Positions 55,071-63,036 of a stretch of DNA of 64,000 nt are shown here, in pieces. Source of the stretch: Flavobacteriaceae bacterium (lineage in GTDB: Bacteria; Bacteroidota; Bacteroidia; Flavobacteriales; Flavobacteriaceae); assembly GCA_021151665.1 (NCBI GenBank), contig JAGKWW010000004.1, positions 1-64,000 on the forward strand. The letters run 5' to 3'. Each line of letters begins with the position of its first letter. Within the stretch, counting starts at the first letter, position 1. The notes beneath the pieces were generated by a model that had not been told where the DNA came from, searched no databases, and saw only the letters and a list, made by a program, of their open reading frames with translations. The position numbers were made by a program, and so were the translations under genes.

Positions 55071-55116
55071 CGAAAAATGGTTTAGGCCTTTGAGAGTTCT
55101 TCTCAAGGCCTAAACC
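55071..55116 (-). terminator. Attenuator-like hairpin between rplL and rpoB
   Basis: Minus strand: a 12-bp perfect stem ggtttaggcctt / aaggcctaaacc with an inner gaga/tctc pairing, followed by attttt. The weak T-run suggests partial termination, a known way to lower rpoBC output relative to L10/L7-L12. Confidence 0.7.
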
Positions 55117-55139
55117 TAAGGGTTTATACCGGGTTAAGC

Positions 55140-55517
55140 TTATTTAAGCTCAACTACAGCACCAGCTTCTTCAAGGGCTTTCTTAAGGCCTTCAGCCTCA
55201 TCTTTAGATACAGCCTCTTTTACGTTAGCAGGAGCACCGTCTACAAGGTCTTTAGCTTCTTTAAGTCCAAGGCCTGTAAGTTCTTTTACAGCTTTAACAA
55301 CTGCAAGTTTAGAAGCACCAGCATCTTTAAGAACTACAGTGAACTCAGTCTGCTCAGCAGCAGCAGGAGCATCACCACCGGCAGCAGGGCCAGCAATAGC
55401 TACAGCAGCAGCTGCAGGCTCGATTCCGTACTCGTCTTTTAGTATTGTAGCAAGTTCGTTAACTTCTTTTACTGTAAGGTTAACAAGCTGTTCAGCGAAT
55501 TGTTTCAAATCTGCCAT
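55140..55517 (-). CDS. rplL: 50S ribosomal protein L7/L12
   Basis: Ribosomal stalk protein that recruits translation GTPases. 125 residues: N-terminal dimerisation helix region, Ala/Gly-rich hinge (about 35-52) and C-terminal domain (EFTVVLKDAGASKLAVVKAVKELTGLGLKEAKDLVDGAP in part). Follows rplJ by 64 bp. Confidence 0.97.
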   Translation of the reverse strand: MADLKQFAEQLVNLTVKEVNELATILKDEYGIEPAAAAVAIAGPAAGGDAPAAAEQTEFTVVLKDAGASKLAVVKAVKELTGLGLKEAKDLVDGAPANVKEAVSKDEAEGLKKALEEAGAVVELK

Positions 55518-55581
55518 TTTTTCTATCGTTTAAAAAGTTTGTAAAATATATAATTTATTAAGTGCGTACTCGCGGGGTTTG

Positions 55582-56097
55582 TTACCTTTCAGATAACGTT
55601 TTAACAAGGCCTGCAATCGTGCTGCCACCTGACTTAAGCGCAGAAACAACATTTTTGGCAGGAGACTGAAGAAGACCGATGATCTCTCCGATAACCTCGT
55701 CTTTAGATTTAAGCGCAACAAGTGCATCAAGCTGGTTGTCTCCGGTAAATACAGCCTCATGGATGTAAGCACCTTTAAGAACAGGCTTATCAGACCTCTT
55801 ACGGAACTCCTTGATCACTTTTGCTGGAGCGTTGCCGTTCTCTGCAATAAGGATAGCAGTGTTTCCTTTAAGTACGGTAGGAAGTTCTCCGTAGTTATTC
55901 TCAACACTCTCCATCGCTTTCTCAAGCAAGGTGTTCTTTACAACCTCAAGCTGAATGCCGGCTTTAAAGCAAGCCCTGCGAAGGTTGGAAGTAGTCTCTG
56001 CATCAAGTCCTGAAATATCTGCAACGTAAACCACATTGCTTGCTGATAACTGTGCAGTTAAATCTTCAATAACTCTTGATTTTTCTTCTCTGGTCAT
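55582..56097 (-). CDS. rplJ: 50S ribosomal protein L10
   Basis: Stalk base protein that binds 23S rRNA and L7/L12 dimers; 171 residues, starting MTREEKSRVIEDL, with YVADISGLDAETTSNLRR and a C-terminal L12-binding helix. 22 bp after rplA. Confidence 0.97.
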   Translation of the reverse strand: MTREEKSRVIEDLTAQLSASNVVYVADISGLDAETTSNLRRACFKAGIQLEVVKNTLLEKAMESVENNYGELPTVLKGNTAILIAENGNAPAKVIKEFRKRSDKPVLKGAYIHEAVFTGDNQLDALVALKSKDEVIGEIIGLLQSPAKNVVSALKSGGSTIAGLVKTLSER

Positions 56098-56119
56098 AAT
56101 ACTATTATTTAACTACCAA

Positions 56120-56809
56120 TTATACCGCTTTAGGGTCTAAAGCAATAGCAGGGCTCATAGTAGCAGAGAGGTGGATGCTCTTGATGTATGTGCCTTTTGC
56201 TGCAGTTGGTTTCAATTTGATCAATGTTTGTATAATCTCGTGGGCGTTCTCAGTGATCTTGTCAGCATCAAAAGATACTTTACCGATACCTGCGTGAACG
56301 ATACCTGTTTTGTCAACTTTAAAGTCGATCTTACCGGCTTTAACCTCGCCAACAGCTTTACCAACCTCCATAGTAACAGTACCTGTCTTAGGGTTTGGCA
56401 TAAGGCCGCGCGGACCAAGGATACGGCCAAGGGGGCCTAGTTTACCCATTACAGCAGGCATAGTGATGATAACATCAACATCTGTCCAGCCGTCTTTAAT
56501 CTTCTGAAGGTAATCGTCAAGGCCAACGAAGTCAGCACCTGCAGCTTTAGCTTCAGCTTCTTTATCCGGGGTAACGAGGGCAAGAACCCTTACATCTTTA
56601 CCAGTACCGTGAGGAAGCGTTACTACACCCCTTACCATCTGGTTTGCTTTACGCGGGTCTACACCAAGGCGAACCGCGATATCAACAGACTCATCAAATT
56701 TTGCAGTAGCAACTGTCTTGATCAATGCCGCAGCATCTTTCAGTGAATACAGCTTGTTCTTTTCAATCTTTGAAGCAGCCTCTTTCTGTTTTTTTGTCAA
56801 TTTTGCCAT
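56120..56809 (-). CDS. rplA: 50S ribosomal protein L1
   Basis: L1 stalk protein and, in many bacteria, translational repressor of its own operon. 229 residues, including GTGKDVRVLAL, MGKLGPLGRILGPRGLMPNPK and GTYIKSIHLSATMSP. 20 bp after rplK, consistent with coupled translation. Confidence 0.97.
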   Translation of the reverse strand: MAKLTKKQKEAASKIEKNKLYSLKDAAALIKTVATAKFDESVDIAVRLGVDPRKANQMVRGVVTLPHGTGKDVRVLALVTPDKEAEAKAAGADFVGLDDYLQKIKDGWTDVDVIITMPAVMGKLGPLGRILGPRGLMPNPKTGTVTMEVGKAVGEVKAGKIDFKVDKTGIVHAGIGKVSFDADKITENAHEIIQTLIKLKPTAAKGTYIKSIHLSATMSPAIALDPKAV

Positions 56810-56829
56810 TTCTTCTTTTTCTTTTTAAA

Positions 56830-57267
56830 TTAAAAAGGAGCTGCTCCTGAAACTGTTATACCCATAGACCTTGCAGTACCGGCAACCATACTCATTGCTT
56901 TCTCGATAGTGAAAGCATTAAGGTCTGGCATTTTGTCTTCTGCGATAGTCCTGATCTGATCCCAGGAAACGCTGGCAACTTTCTTACGGTTAGGCTCACC
57001 TGAACCCCCTTTAAGCTTGGCAGCTTCCATTAGCTGGATTGCAGCTGGTGGCGTTTTAACAACAAAATCGAAAGACTTGTCTTTGTACACGGTAATTTGT
57101 ACCGGTAAAACTTTGCCGGGCTTATCCTGAGTCCTGGCATTGAACTGCTTACAGAACTCCATGATATTAACGCCCGCAGCTCCCAAAGCAGGTCCAACCG
57201 GTGGCGATGGATTCGCGGCACCTCCCTTAACTTGTAGTTTAACTACTTTACTAATTTCTTTAGCCAT
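56830..57267 (-). CDS. rplK: 50S ribosomal protein L11
   Basis: GTPase-centre protein binding 23S rRNA helices 43/44. 145 residues with the proline-rich NPSPPVGPALGAAGVNIMEFCKQFN region and the C-terminal rRNA-binding MGITVSG end. Follows nusG by 68 bp. Confidence 0.97.
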   Translation of the reverse strand: MAKEISKVVKLQVKGGAANPSPPVGPALGAAGVNIMEFCKQFNARTQDKPGKVLPVQITVYKDKSFDFVVKTPPAAIQLMEAAKLKGGSGEPNRKKVASVSWDQIRTIAEDKMPDLNAFTIEKAMSMVAGTARSMGITVSGAAPF

Positions 57268-57335
57268 TTCTTTTAAAGATTAGCACATCATCAATTGGAA
57301 GCGAGGATGTGATTTATAAATAAGTGTAACAAATA

Positions 57336-57887
57336 TTATACTTTTTCTACCTGCATAAAGCTTAGCTCGAGCGGTGTCTTCCTTCCGAAGATCTTTACCA
57401 TTACCTCAAGCTTGCGCTTCTCTTCATTCACCTTTTCAACCGTGCCGTTAAAGCCGTTGAAAGGCCCGTCTATTACTTTCACTGTTTCGCCGATGGCGAA
57501 TGGTATAGAAAGGTTATCTGTTTTTACCGAAAGTTCGTCTACCTTGCCCAGCATCCTGTTTACCTCGCTCGCACGCAGTGGCACTGCATCTCCGCCTTTG
57601 GTTTCGCCCAGGAAGCCGATAACACCGGTGATCGACTTTATAATATGTGGTATTTCGCCGGTTAGGTTGGCTTCTATCATTACATATCCCGGAAAGTAAA
57701 CCCTGTCTTTACTGATCTTCTTCCCGTCGCGCACCTGAACCACCTTTTCGGTAGGCACAAGCACCTGCGATATATAATCGGCCATGCCCAGCTTATTAAT
57801 CTCAGTCTCGATATAGTTCTTAACCTTATTTTCCTGACCGCTTACCGCCCTAACGACATACCATTTTTTGACATTGTTATCCGTCAT
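57336..57887 (-). CDS. nusG: Transcription termination/antitermination factor NusG
   Basis: Couples RNA polymerase to Rho or the ribosome. 183 residues: NGN domain (KKWYVVRAVSGQENKVKNYIE) and C-terminal KOW domain (VKVIDGPFNGFNGTVEKVN). Ten bases after secE. Confidence 0.96.
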   Translation of the reverse strand: MTDNNVKKWYVVRAVSGQENKVKNYIETEINKLGMADYISQVLVPTEKVVQVRDGKKISKDRVYFPGYVMIEANLTGEIPHIIKSITGVIGFLGETKGGDAVPLRASEVNRMLGKVDELSVKTDNLSIPFAIGETVKVIDGPFNGFNGTVEKVNEEKRKLEVMVKIFGRKTPLELSFMQVEKV

Positions 57888-57897
57888 CGCAGAAAAA

Positions 57898-58095
57898 TTA
57901 GTTTATTAAGAGCGAATATATCTTCTGTACCATTACTTCAAAACCGCGGTCTACACCAAATGTAACCATGGCAAAAAGTAATGAAAAAACAGCAACAATG
58001 ATAGTGAGGCGCTGAACTTCAGCCCACTCAGGCCATGTTACATTCTCTTTCAGTTCTGTAAATGCCTCCGATATATAATTAGTAACCTTTGCCAT
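57898..58095 (-). CDS. secE: Preprotein translocase subunit SecE
   Basis: Small essential subunit of the SecYEG channel; 65 residues with a basic-amphipathic N-terminal helix (YISEAFTELKENVTWPEW) and one transmembrane segment (about 29-47). The short single-helix form is common outside gamma-proteobacteria. Confidence 0.94.
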   Translation of the reverse strand: MAKVTNYISEAFTELKENVTWPEWAEVQRLTIIVAVFSLLFAMVTFGVDRGFEVMVQKIYSLLIN

Positions 58096-58112
58096 TGTTT
58101 AAATTGTTTTTG

Positions 58113-58183
58113 CACGGGTGGAGGGATTCGAACCCCCATCAACGGTTTTGGAGACCGCTATTCTACCCTTGAACTACACCCGT
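58113..58183 (-). tRNA. tRNA-Trp (anticodon CCA)
   Basis: Minus-strand cloverleaf: acceptor ACGGGTG / CACCCGT, anticodon arm GCGGT-CTCCAAA-ACCGT giving CCA, T-loop GGTTCGAATCC. It lies between tuf and secE, the conserved position in many bacteria. Confidence 0.95.
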
Positions 58184-58186
58184 TTA

Positions 58187-58226
58187 TTTAAAAGCCAGCC
58201 GATACGTTAGCATCATGCTGGCTTTT
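58187..58226 (-). terminator. Hairpin between tuf and tRNA-Trp
   Basis: Stem aaagccagc / gctggcttt with a weak following T/A tract on the minus strand; probably a partial terminator after tuf. Confidence 0.5.
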
Positions 58227-58245
58227 GTATGATCAATTATAATAA

Positions 58246-59433
58246 TTAGTCAAGGATTTCAGTAACCTGACCTGCACCTACTGTACGACCACCTTCGCGG
58301 ATAGCGAAACGAAGACCTACGCTAAGAGCGATTGGGCTAAGTAGTTGTACTTCGATAGTAAGGTTATCACCTGGCATAACCATCTCAACACCTGCAGGAA
58401 GAGAAATTGTTCCTGTTACGTCAGTTGTACGTACGTAGAACTGAGGACGGTAGTTGTTGTGGAATGGAGTGTGACGTCCACCTTCTTCTTTCTTAAGGAT
58501 ATAAACCTCAGCTTTGAAGTGAGCGTGTGGCTTAACAGATCCTGGCTTAACGATAACCATACCACGACGGATATCAGCTTTATCGATACCACGAAGAAGT
58601 AGACCTACGTTATCACCAGCTTCACCACGATCAAGGATCTTACGGAACATCTCAACACCAGTGATAGTTGAAGTAAGTTTATCAGCACCCATACCGATGA
58701 TCTCTACCGGGTCACCTGTGTTGGCAACACCTGTTTCGATACGGCCTGTAGCTACAGTACCACGACCAGTGATAGTGAATACGTCTTCAACAGGCATAAG
58801 GAAAGGCTTCTCAACGTCACGAACAGGAAGTTCAATCCAGTTGTCAACAGCCTCCATAAGAGCCATTACAGTATCAACCCATTTTGGCTCACCGTTAAGT
58901 GCACCAAGAGCAGAACCCTGGATTACCGGACCGTTATCTCCATCATACTGATAGAAAGAAAGAAGGTCACGGATTTCCATCTCAACAAGCTCAAGAAGTT
59001 CAGCATCGTCAACCATATCCACTTTGTTCATGAATACAACCATACGAGGAACACCTACCTGGCGGCCAAGAAGGATGTGCTCACGTGTTTGTGGCATTGG
59101 CCCGTCAGTAGCAGCAACAACAAGGATAGCACCGTCCATCTGGGCAGCACCTGTAACCATGTTCTTAACGTAGTCAGCGTGACCTGGACAGTCAACGTGA
59201 GCGTAGTGACGGTTTTTAGTTGAATATTCTACGTGAGAAGTATTAATAGTAATACCCCTTTCTTTTTCTTCAGGAGCGTTATCAATTTGGTCAAATGATT
59301 TAGCTTCAGACAGACCGGCATCAGCCAAAACTTTGGTGATAGCAGCAGTCAGGGTTGTTTTTCCGTGGTCAACGTGCCCAATTGTACCTATGTTCAAGTG
59401 GGGTTTGGAACGGTCGAAATTTTCCTTTGCCAT
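58246..59433 (-). CDS. tuf: Elongation factor Tu
   Basis: GTPase that delivers aminoacyl-tRNA to the ribosome. 395 residues: GHVDHGKTT P-loop, DCPGHADYVKNM, NKVDMVD, and complete domains II and III. It sits in the tRNA-tuf-tRNA-secE order; the upstream tRNA cluster is probably on the same transcript. Confidence 0.98.
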   Translation of the reverse strand: MAKENFDRSKPHLNIGTIGHVDHGKTTLTAAITKVLADAGLSEAKSFDQIDNAPEEKERGITINTSHVEYSTKNRHYAHVDCPGHADYVKNMVTGAAQMDGAILVVAATDGPMPQTREHILLGRQVGVPRMVVFMNKVDMVDDAELLELVEMEIRDLLSFYQYDGDNGPVIQGSALGALNGEPKWVDTVMALMEAVDNWIELPVRDVEKPFLMPVEDVFTITGRGTVATGRIETGVANTGDPVEIIGMGADKLTSTITGVEMFRKILDRGEAGDNVGLLLRGIDKADIRRGMVIVKPGSVKPHAHFKAEVYILKKEEGGRHTPFHNNYRPQFYVRTTDVTGTISLPAGVEMVMPGDNLTIEVQLLSPIALSVGLRFAIREGGRTVGAGQVTEILD

Positions 59434-59491
59434 GATTTAATAAATTAATCTTAGTTATATAATTAGTGTTCAAATTTGTATCCAAACTTTG

Positions 59492-59563
59492 AGCCAATGA
59501 CGGGATTTGAACCCGTGACCTCTTCCTTACCAAGGAAGCACTCTACCCCTGAGCTACACCGGC
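59492..59563 (-). tRNA. tRNA-Thr (anticodon GGT)
   Basis: Minus-strand cloverleaf: acceptor GCCGGTG / CATTGGC with two G-U pairs, anticodon arm CTTCC-TTGGTAA-GGAAG giving GGT, T-loop GGTTCAAATCC. Confidence 0.94.
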
Positions 59564-59654
59564 CTTTCAGCACCTTAAAATGATAAAATCAGGTTAAATT
59601 GCGCGCAAAGCTACAATTCTATATCCAGAATTCATAATTTAAAGTAACTTTTTG

Positions 59655-59737
59655 TGGGGAGAGCAGGATTCGAACCTGCGAAGGTGAAAACCAGCAGATT
59701 TACAGTCTGCCCTCGTTGGCCGCTTGAGTATCTCCCC
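59655..59737 (-). tRNA. tRNA-Tyr (anticodon GTA)
   Basis: Class II tRNA with a long variable arm: acceptor GGGGAGA / TCTCCCC, anticodon arm GCAGA-CTGTAAA-TCTGC giving GTA, T-loop GGTTCGAATCC. Confidence 0.95.
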
Positions 59738-59781
59738 TAACCTTACTTTTCAGCAATAAATGAACGCTTGTACGTTGCTTG

Positions 59782-59855
59782 AGCCGATAGAGGGACTCGA
59801 ACCCACGACCTGCTGATTACAAATCAGCTGCTCTAGCCAGCTGAGCTACACCGGC
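59782..59855 (-). tRNA. tRNA-Thr (anticodon TGT)
   Basis: Minus-strand cloverleaf: acceptor GCCGGTG / TATCGGC, anticodon arm GCTGA-TTTGTAA-TCAGC giving TGT, T-loop GGTTCGAGTCC. The acceptor strand is the same as in the GGT tRNA-Thr 220 bp away, suggesting common descent. Confidence 0.94.
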
Positions 59856-59864
59856 AACTAATAC

Positions 59865-59892
59865 AAAAAAAGTCCGCTATTTCTAACGGACT
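59865..59892 (-). terminator. Intrinsic terminator after hpf
   Basis: Minus strand: agtccg / cggact stem with a 10-nt loop followed by seven T. It separates the rpsU-xerC-hpf group from the tRNA-tuf transcript. Confidence 0.8.
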
Positions 59893-59947
59893 GCAAATGT
59901 ATAGAATTTATTTTTTAATCAAAATAATTTTCAGGTTTTTTTTCCTG

Positions 59948-60250
59948 TTAAGAACTCGCCCTGACTTTTTGCTTTCTTTTCATGAGTAAACGCTCCATAG
60001 AATCGGCCGCAAGCTCTACCGCCTCTTCAAATGTTTTGCACTGTTTCTTGACTATAAACTCGTCGCCCGGCACATTAATCTTAATCTCAGCGATCTTGTT
60101 TTCTTTATCGCTCGTATTATCCAGCTTAAAGAACACATCAGAATGAACAACCCTGTCATAATACTTTTCCAGTTTATCCAATCTTGCCTGAACATAGCCA
60201 ACCAACTTCCTGTCAACTGTAAAGTTGACTGCATGAACATTTACCTTCAT
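59948..60250 (-). CDS. hpf: Ribosome hibernation-promoting factor, short form (HPF/RaiA)
   Basis: 100-residue ribosome-binding stress protein that blocks the decoding centre in stationary phase. It shows the family beta-alpha-beta pattern (VHAVNFTVDRKLVGYVQARLDKLEKYYDR in part) and the basic C-terminal helix (MERLLMKRKQKV). It lies 25 bp after xerC. The long-form C-terminal dimerisation domain is absent. Confidence 0.9.
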   Translation of the reverse strand: MKVNVHAVNFTVDRKLVGYVQARLDKLEKYYDRVVHSDVFFKLDNTSDKENKIAEIKINVPGDEFIVKKQCKTFEEAVELAADSMERLLMKRKQKVRASS

Positions 60251-60275
60251 AATAAAAACTTTTTAGGTTAAACTT

Positions 60276-61178
60276 TCAGGAACCGCCACGCCCACGCGGA
60301 TGCGCATCTTTATACACTTTCTTCAACTCCGCTAAACTGCTGTGGGTATATATCTGGGTGGATGACAAACTCGCATGGCCTAACAATTCCTTTACTGAAT
60401 TTAAATCTGCCCCATTGTTGAGAAGGTGCGTTGCAAACGTGTGCCTGAGCACATGCGGGCTTTTCTTCACCTTCGCTGAGACAACACTAAAGTAACAATT
60501 TATTAACCTATAAACAAAAGATTCGCTGACTTTTTGACCCCGGGGATTCAAAATTAACAGCGACGGACTTTCTATGTGAGGAAGCGATCTGCGCAAAGCC
60601 ATGTATTTGCTGAGTAAATCTGCCGTACAGGCAAGCACGGGAACAATACGCTCTTTGTTGCGCTTCCCAAGCACCTTTAGTGTGCGGGCGCTACTGTCGT
60701 AGCTTTGCATCGTCAACCCGATAAGCTCGGCCCGCCGTATACCGGTAGTGTAAAACAGTTCAATGATCAGCCGGTTGCGCACGCCTTCAAAGTCGTCCGG
60801 ATACTCATTCTCAGAAATTACAGCCTCGAGCTCTTTTTCTGAAAACGGGACCTGTACTTTTTTTGCGGTTTTTAGCGACCTGTGTTTCAGCAGCGGGTCG
60901 GCGCTGATCTGCCCGGCACGCAAGAGGAATTTGTAGAATGACCGTAGCGACGATACTTTCCGGTTTACGGTGCTATTGGAAACCCCGGCATCAACAAGGC
61001 TCACCACCCACGCGCGGATATGGCCGTAAACCACCTCCTCGGGCGTGGCACCACGGTCTTCCTCCTGCAGGAAATCAAAAAAAGACTTCACATCATCCGT
61101 GTAAGCACGAACGGTGAGCAGGGAATAATTTTTTTCCTTAAGCAGGTAATCGGCGTATGCTGTTACAGAATCAACCAT
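60276..61178 (-). CDS. xerC: Tyrosine recombinase XerC/XerD (housekeeping type)
   Basis: Site-specific recombinase resolving chromosome dimers at dif. 300 residues: N-terminal SAM-like core-binding domain and catalytic residues R148 (TGIRRAEL), K172, H242/R245 (PHVLRHTFATHLL), H268 (LLGHASLSS) and nucleophile Y277. Position between rpsU and hpf is conserved in flavobacteria, so it is not a mobile-element integrase. The rpsU terminator hairpin ends right at its start codon, so expression depends on read-through or on a promoter inside rpsU. XerC versus XerD cannot be decided from this alone. Confidence 0.92.
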   Translation of the reverse strand: MVDSVTAYADYLLKEKNYSLLTVRAYTDDVKSFFDFLQEEDRGATPEEVVYGHIRAWVVSLVDAGVSNSTVNRKVSSLRSFYKFLLRAGQISADPLLKHRSLKTAKKVQVPFSEKELEAVISENEYPDDFEGVRNRLIIELFYTTGIRRAELIGLTMQSYDSSARTLKVLGKRNKERIVPVLACTADLLSKYMALRRSLPHIESPSLLILNPRGQKVSESFVYRLINCYFSVVSAKVKKSPHVLRHTFATHLLNNGADLNSVKELLGHASLSSTQIYTHSSLAELKKVYKDAHPRGRGGS

Positions 61179-61224
61179 AAAAAAAAGCCATTGACAGCAA
61201 ATTTATGTTTTTGCTGCCAATGGC
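61179..61224 (-). terminator. Intrinsic terminator of rpsU
   Basis: Long minus-strand stem gccattggcagcaaa / tttgctgtcaatggc (one mismatch) followed by eight T, which abut the xerC start codon. Confidence 0.8.
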
Positions 61225-61252
61225 ACTATAATTATTCGCGGAATAATGGAGA

Positions 61253-61447
61253 CTAGTTTTCGGCTGCGTCCCTTAATCCCTGAACATAAGCTGCTTTTTG
61301 AATTTCAGCCCTGCGGCTAACAGACGGTTTCGTGAAAGCCTGACGTGAACGTAGCTGGCGAACAACTCCGGTCTTATCGAACTTACGCTTGTAACGCTTA
61401 AGCGCCCTGTCAATATTTTCTCCGTCTTTAATTGGTATGATCAACAT
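61253..61447 (-). CDS. rpsU: 30S ribosomal protein S21
   Basis: Small-subunit protein bS21 near the mRNA exit and the 16S 3' end. 64 residues with MLIIPIKDGENIDRALKRYKRKFDKTGV (start) and SRRAEIQKAAYVQGLRD. Unusually for this phylum the mRNA has a very strong Shine-Dalgarno sequence, and a clean TTTG/TAAGTTTG promoter lies upstream. In Flavobacterium johnsoniae bS21 is reported to help sequester the anti-Shine-Dalgarno, so this leader fits autoregulation by bS21. Confidence 0.96.
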   Translation of the reverse strand: MLIIPIKDGENIDRALKRYKRKFDKTGVVRQLRSRQAFTKPSVSRRAEIQKAAYVQGLRDAAEN

Positions 61448-61454
61448 AGTATGA

Positions 61455-61464
61455 CACCTCCTCT
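61455..61464 (-). promoter_or_regulatory. Strong Shine-Dalgarno of rpsU
   Basis: Minus strand reads agaggaggtg, with AGGAGG ending nine bases before the ATG. Together with the adjacent bases it pairs almost completely with the 3' end of 16S rRNA. Other genes in the window lack such a site. Confidence 0.8.
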
Positions 61465-61475
61465 CTTTAAGGCTG

Positions 61476-61505
61476 CAAACTTACAGCTTTATTTTGAATT
61501 ACAAA
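61476..61505 (-). promoter_or_regulatory. Promoter of rpsU
   Basis: Minus strand: TTTG (complement of 61502-61505), 18-nt spacer, then TAAGTTTG (complement of 61476-61483). It is the best match to the Bacteroidota promoter in the window, 28 nt before the start codon. Confidence 0.7.
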
Positions 61506-61512
61506 TTATTAT

Positions 61513-61730
61513 TCTTTTTAATTTTCAGGGCGTGCCTTTCCCGTGCTGCGCCAAAGCACAGGCCGGGCTGTCCGCTGTATCTGCCTTGTCCCTCGGCAGG
61601 ATGCCGCTTCCATCCCTCACGCAAACACGTTATTTTGAATGATGAATTTTAAATTTTGAATGGCCAGGAATCAATTTTCATCAACAAAGTGAGATTCCTC
61701 CGCTACGCTGCGCTCCGGTCGGAATGGAAC
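61513..61730. repeat. Intergenic region with dispersed-repeat-like modules
   Basis: No gene. 61530-61625 carries a GC-rich module (gccgggctgtccgctgtatc ... ggatgccgcttccatccctc) and 61690-61725 a 'gagattcctccgctacgctg' module. Both look like short dispersed repeats that I associate with flavobacterial intergenic DNA, by recollection and not by search. Confidence 0.5.
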
Positions 61731-61733
61731 AGC

Positions 61734-61830
61734 CAACCCAAAACCCAAAACCCAAAACCCACAACCTGAAACCTGAAACCTGAAACCTGAAACCAGAAAC
61801 CAGAAACTTGAAACCCGAAACCCGGAACAG
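61734..61830. repeat. Heptamer tandem repeat array
   Basis: About 13 units of 7 bp: aacccaa-type units, then cctgaaa (four times), then diverging ccagaaa, cttgaaa, cccgaaa and cccggaa units. No gene or palindrome. Similar units appear inside mutB at 30074-30117. Confidence 0.8.
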
Positions 61831-61857
61831 AAAAAAAGGGCCACCAACGGCAGCCCT
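61831..61857 (-). terminator. Intrinsic terminator of the acyl-CoA dehydrogenase gene
   Basis: Minus-strand agggc / gccct stem with an 11-nt partly paired loop, followed by seven T. Confidence 0.7.
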
Positions 61858-61878
61858 CTATAGTGTATATTCTATTCC

Positions 61879-63021
61879 TTACGCCTTTACCAGGTTACGG
61901 GAAATTACCAGCTTTTGTATCTCGGTAGTTCCTTCGCCAATAGTACACAGCTTAGAGTCACGGTAGAATTTCTCAACCGGATAATCTTTGGTATAGCCAT
62001 AACCCCCATGTATCTGCACCGCCTCATTAGAAACGCGCACACACACTTCAGAGGAATACATTTTGCCCATAGCGCCCGCTACGGTAACATTCTTGCCATT
62101 GTTCTTCAGGTACGCTGCCTTGTGAAGCAACAGTTCTGATGCTTCAATCTCGGTAGCCATATCTGCCAGCTTAAATGCAATACCCTGGAAGTTGCTTATC
62201 GGCTGTCCAAACTGGTAGCGCTCTTTCGAATATTTCAGTGCCGCTTCATAAGCGCCCTTAGCAATACCTAATGAAAGCGCCCCGATTGAAATCCGTCCGC
62301 CATCCAGTATCTTCATGGCCTGTATAAAGCCTTCGCCTACCTCGCCCAGCCTGTTGGCGTCCGGGATACGGCAATTGTCAAATATCAGCTCGGCTGTCTC
62401 GCTCGCGCGCATACCCAGCTTATCTTCTTTCTTTCCACTGGTAAAGCCAGGCATTCCTTTTTCAAAGACAAAAGCAGTCATGCCACGGCTGTCGCCTTTC
62501 TCTCCTGTACGCACAATTACCACCGCAATGTCTCCTGACTTGGCATGCGTAATAAAGTTTTTAGCGCCGTTCACGATCCAGTGGTCACCATCACGCACAG
62601 CGGTCGTATTCATACCGCCTGCATCAGAGCCTGTGTTGTGCTCAGTAAGGCCCCACGCCCCAATATGCTCGGCAGTGGCAAGCTTTGGTATCCATTTTTT
62701 CTTTTGCTCTTCGTTACCAAAAGTCAGGATATGGTTGGTGCAAAGTGAATTATGCGCCGCAACCGACAGCCCTATCGAGGGATCAACCTTGGATATTTCC
62801 TCGATAACCGTAATATATTCATGATAGCCAAGGCCCGAACCGCCAAGCTCCTCAGGAACCAGCACGCCCATAAAGCCCATTTCGCCAAGTTTCTTAAAAA
62901 GCTCTACCGGGAAGTGCTGCGACTCATCCCACTCCATTATATGTGGGCGTATATTCTGCTCGGCAAAATCCCTGATCGAATCCGCGATCATCGCCTGAGT
63001 TTCGTTGTACTCGAAGTTCAT
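61879..63021 (-). CDS. Acyl-CoA dehydrogenase
   Basis: FAD enzyme for the first step of fatty acyl-CoA oxidation, passing electrons to ETF. 380 residues: GAWGLTEHNTGSDAGG and NFITHAKSGDI (FAD and substrate region), QAMKILDGGRISIGALSLG, IHGGYGYTKDYPVEKFYRD and the C-terminal IGEGTTEIQ, where the glutamate sits at the position of the catalytic base in short-chain enzymes. Chain-length class (short or branched-chain) cannot be told reliably. It begins 15 bp after the helix-hairpin-helix gene. Confidence 0.93.
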   Translation of the reverse strand: MNFEYNETQAMIADSIRDFAEQNIRPHIMEWDESQHFPVELFKKLGEMGFMGVLVPEELGGSGLGYHEYITVIEEISKVDPSIGLSVAAHNSLCTNHILTFGNEEQKKKWIPKLATAEHIGAWGLTEHNTGSDAGGMNTTAVRDGDHWIVNGAKNFITHAKSGDIAVVIVRTGEKGDSRGMTAFVFEKGMPGFTSGKKEDKLGMRASETAELIFDNCRIPDANRLGEVGEGFIQAMKILDGGRISIGALSLGIAKGAYEAALKYSKERYQFGQPISNFQGIAFKLADMATEIEASELLLHKAAYLKNNGKNVTVAGAMGKMYSSEVCVRVSNEAVQIHGGYGYTKDYPVEKFYRDSKLCTIGEGTTEIQKLVISRNLVKA

Positions 63022-63036
63022 TTTGTGTTTTGTTTT

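Noticed and set aside
60276..61178. Tyrosine recombinase as integrase of a mobile element beside the tRNA genes
   Set aside because: It has housekeeping XerC/D length and motifs, lies in the conserved rpsU-xerC-hpf order, and no att repeats of the tRNA ends were found.
61451..61642. Short plus-strand frame upstream of rpsU
   Set aside because: It runs through the rpsU promoter and a dispersed repeat, and has no family signal.
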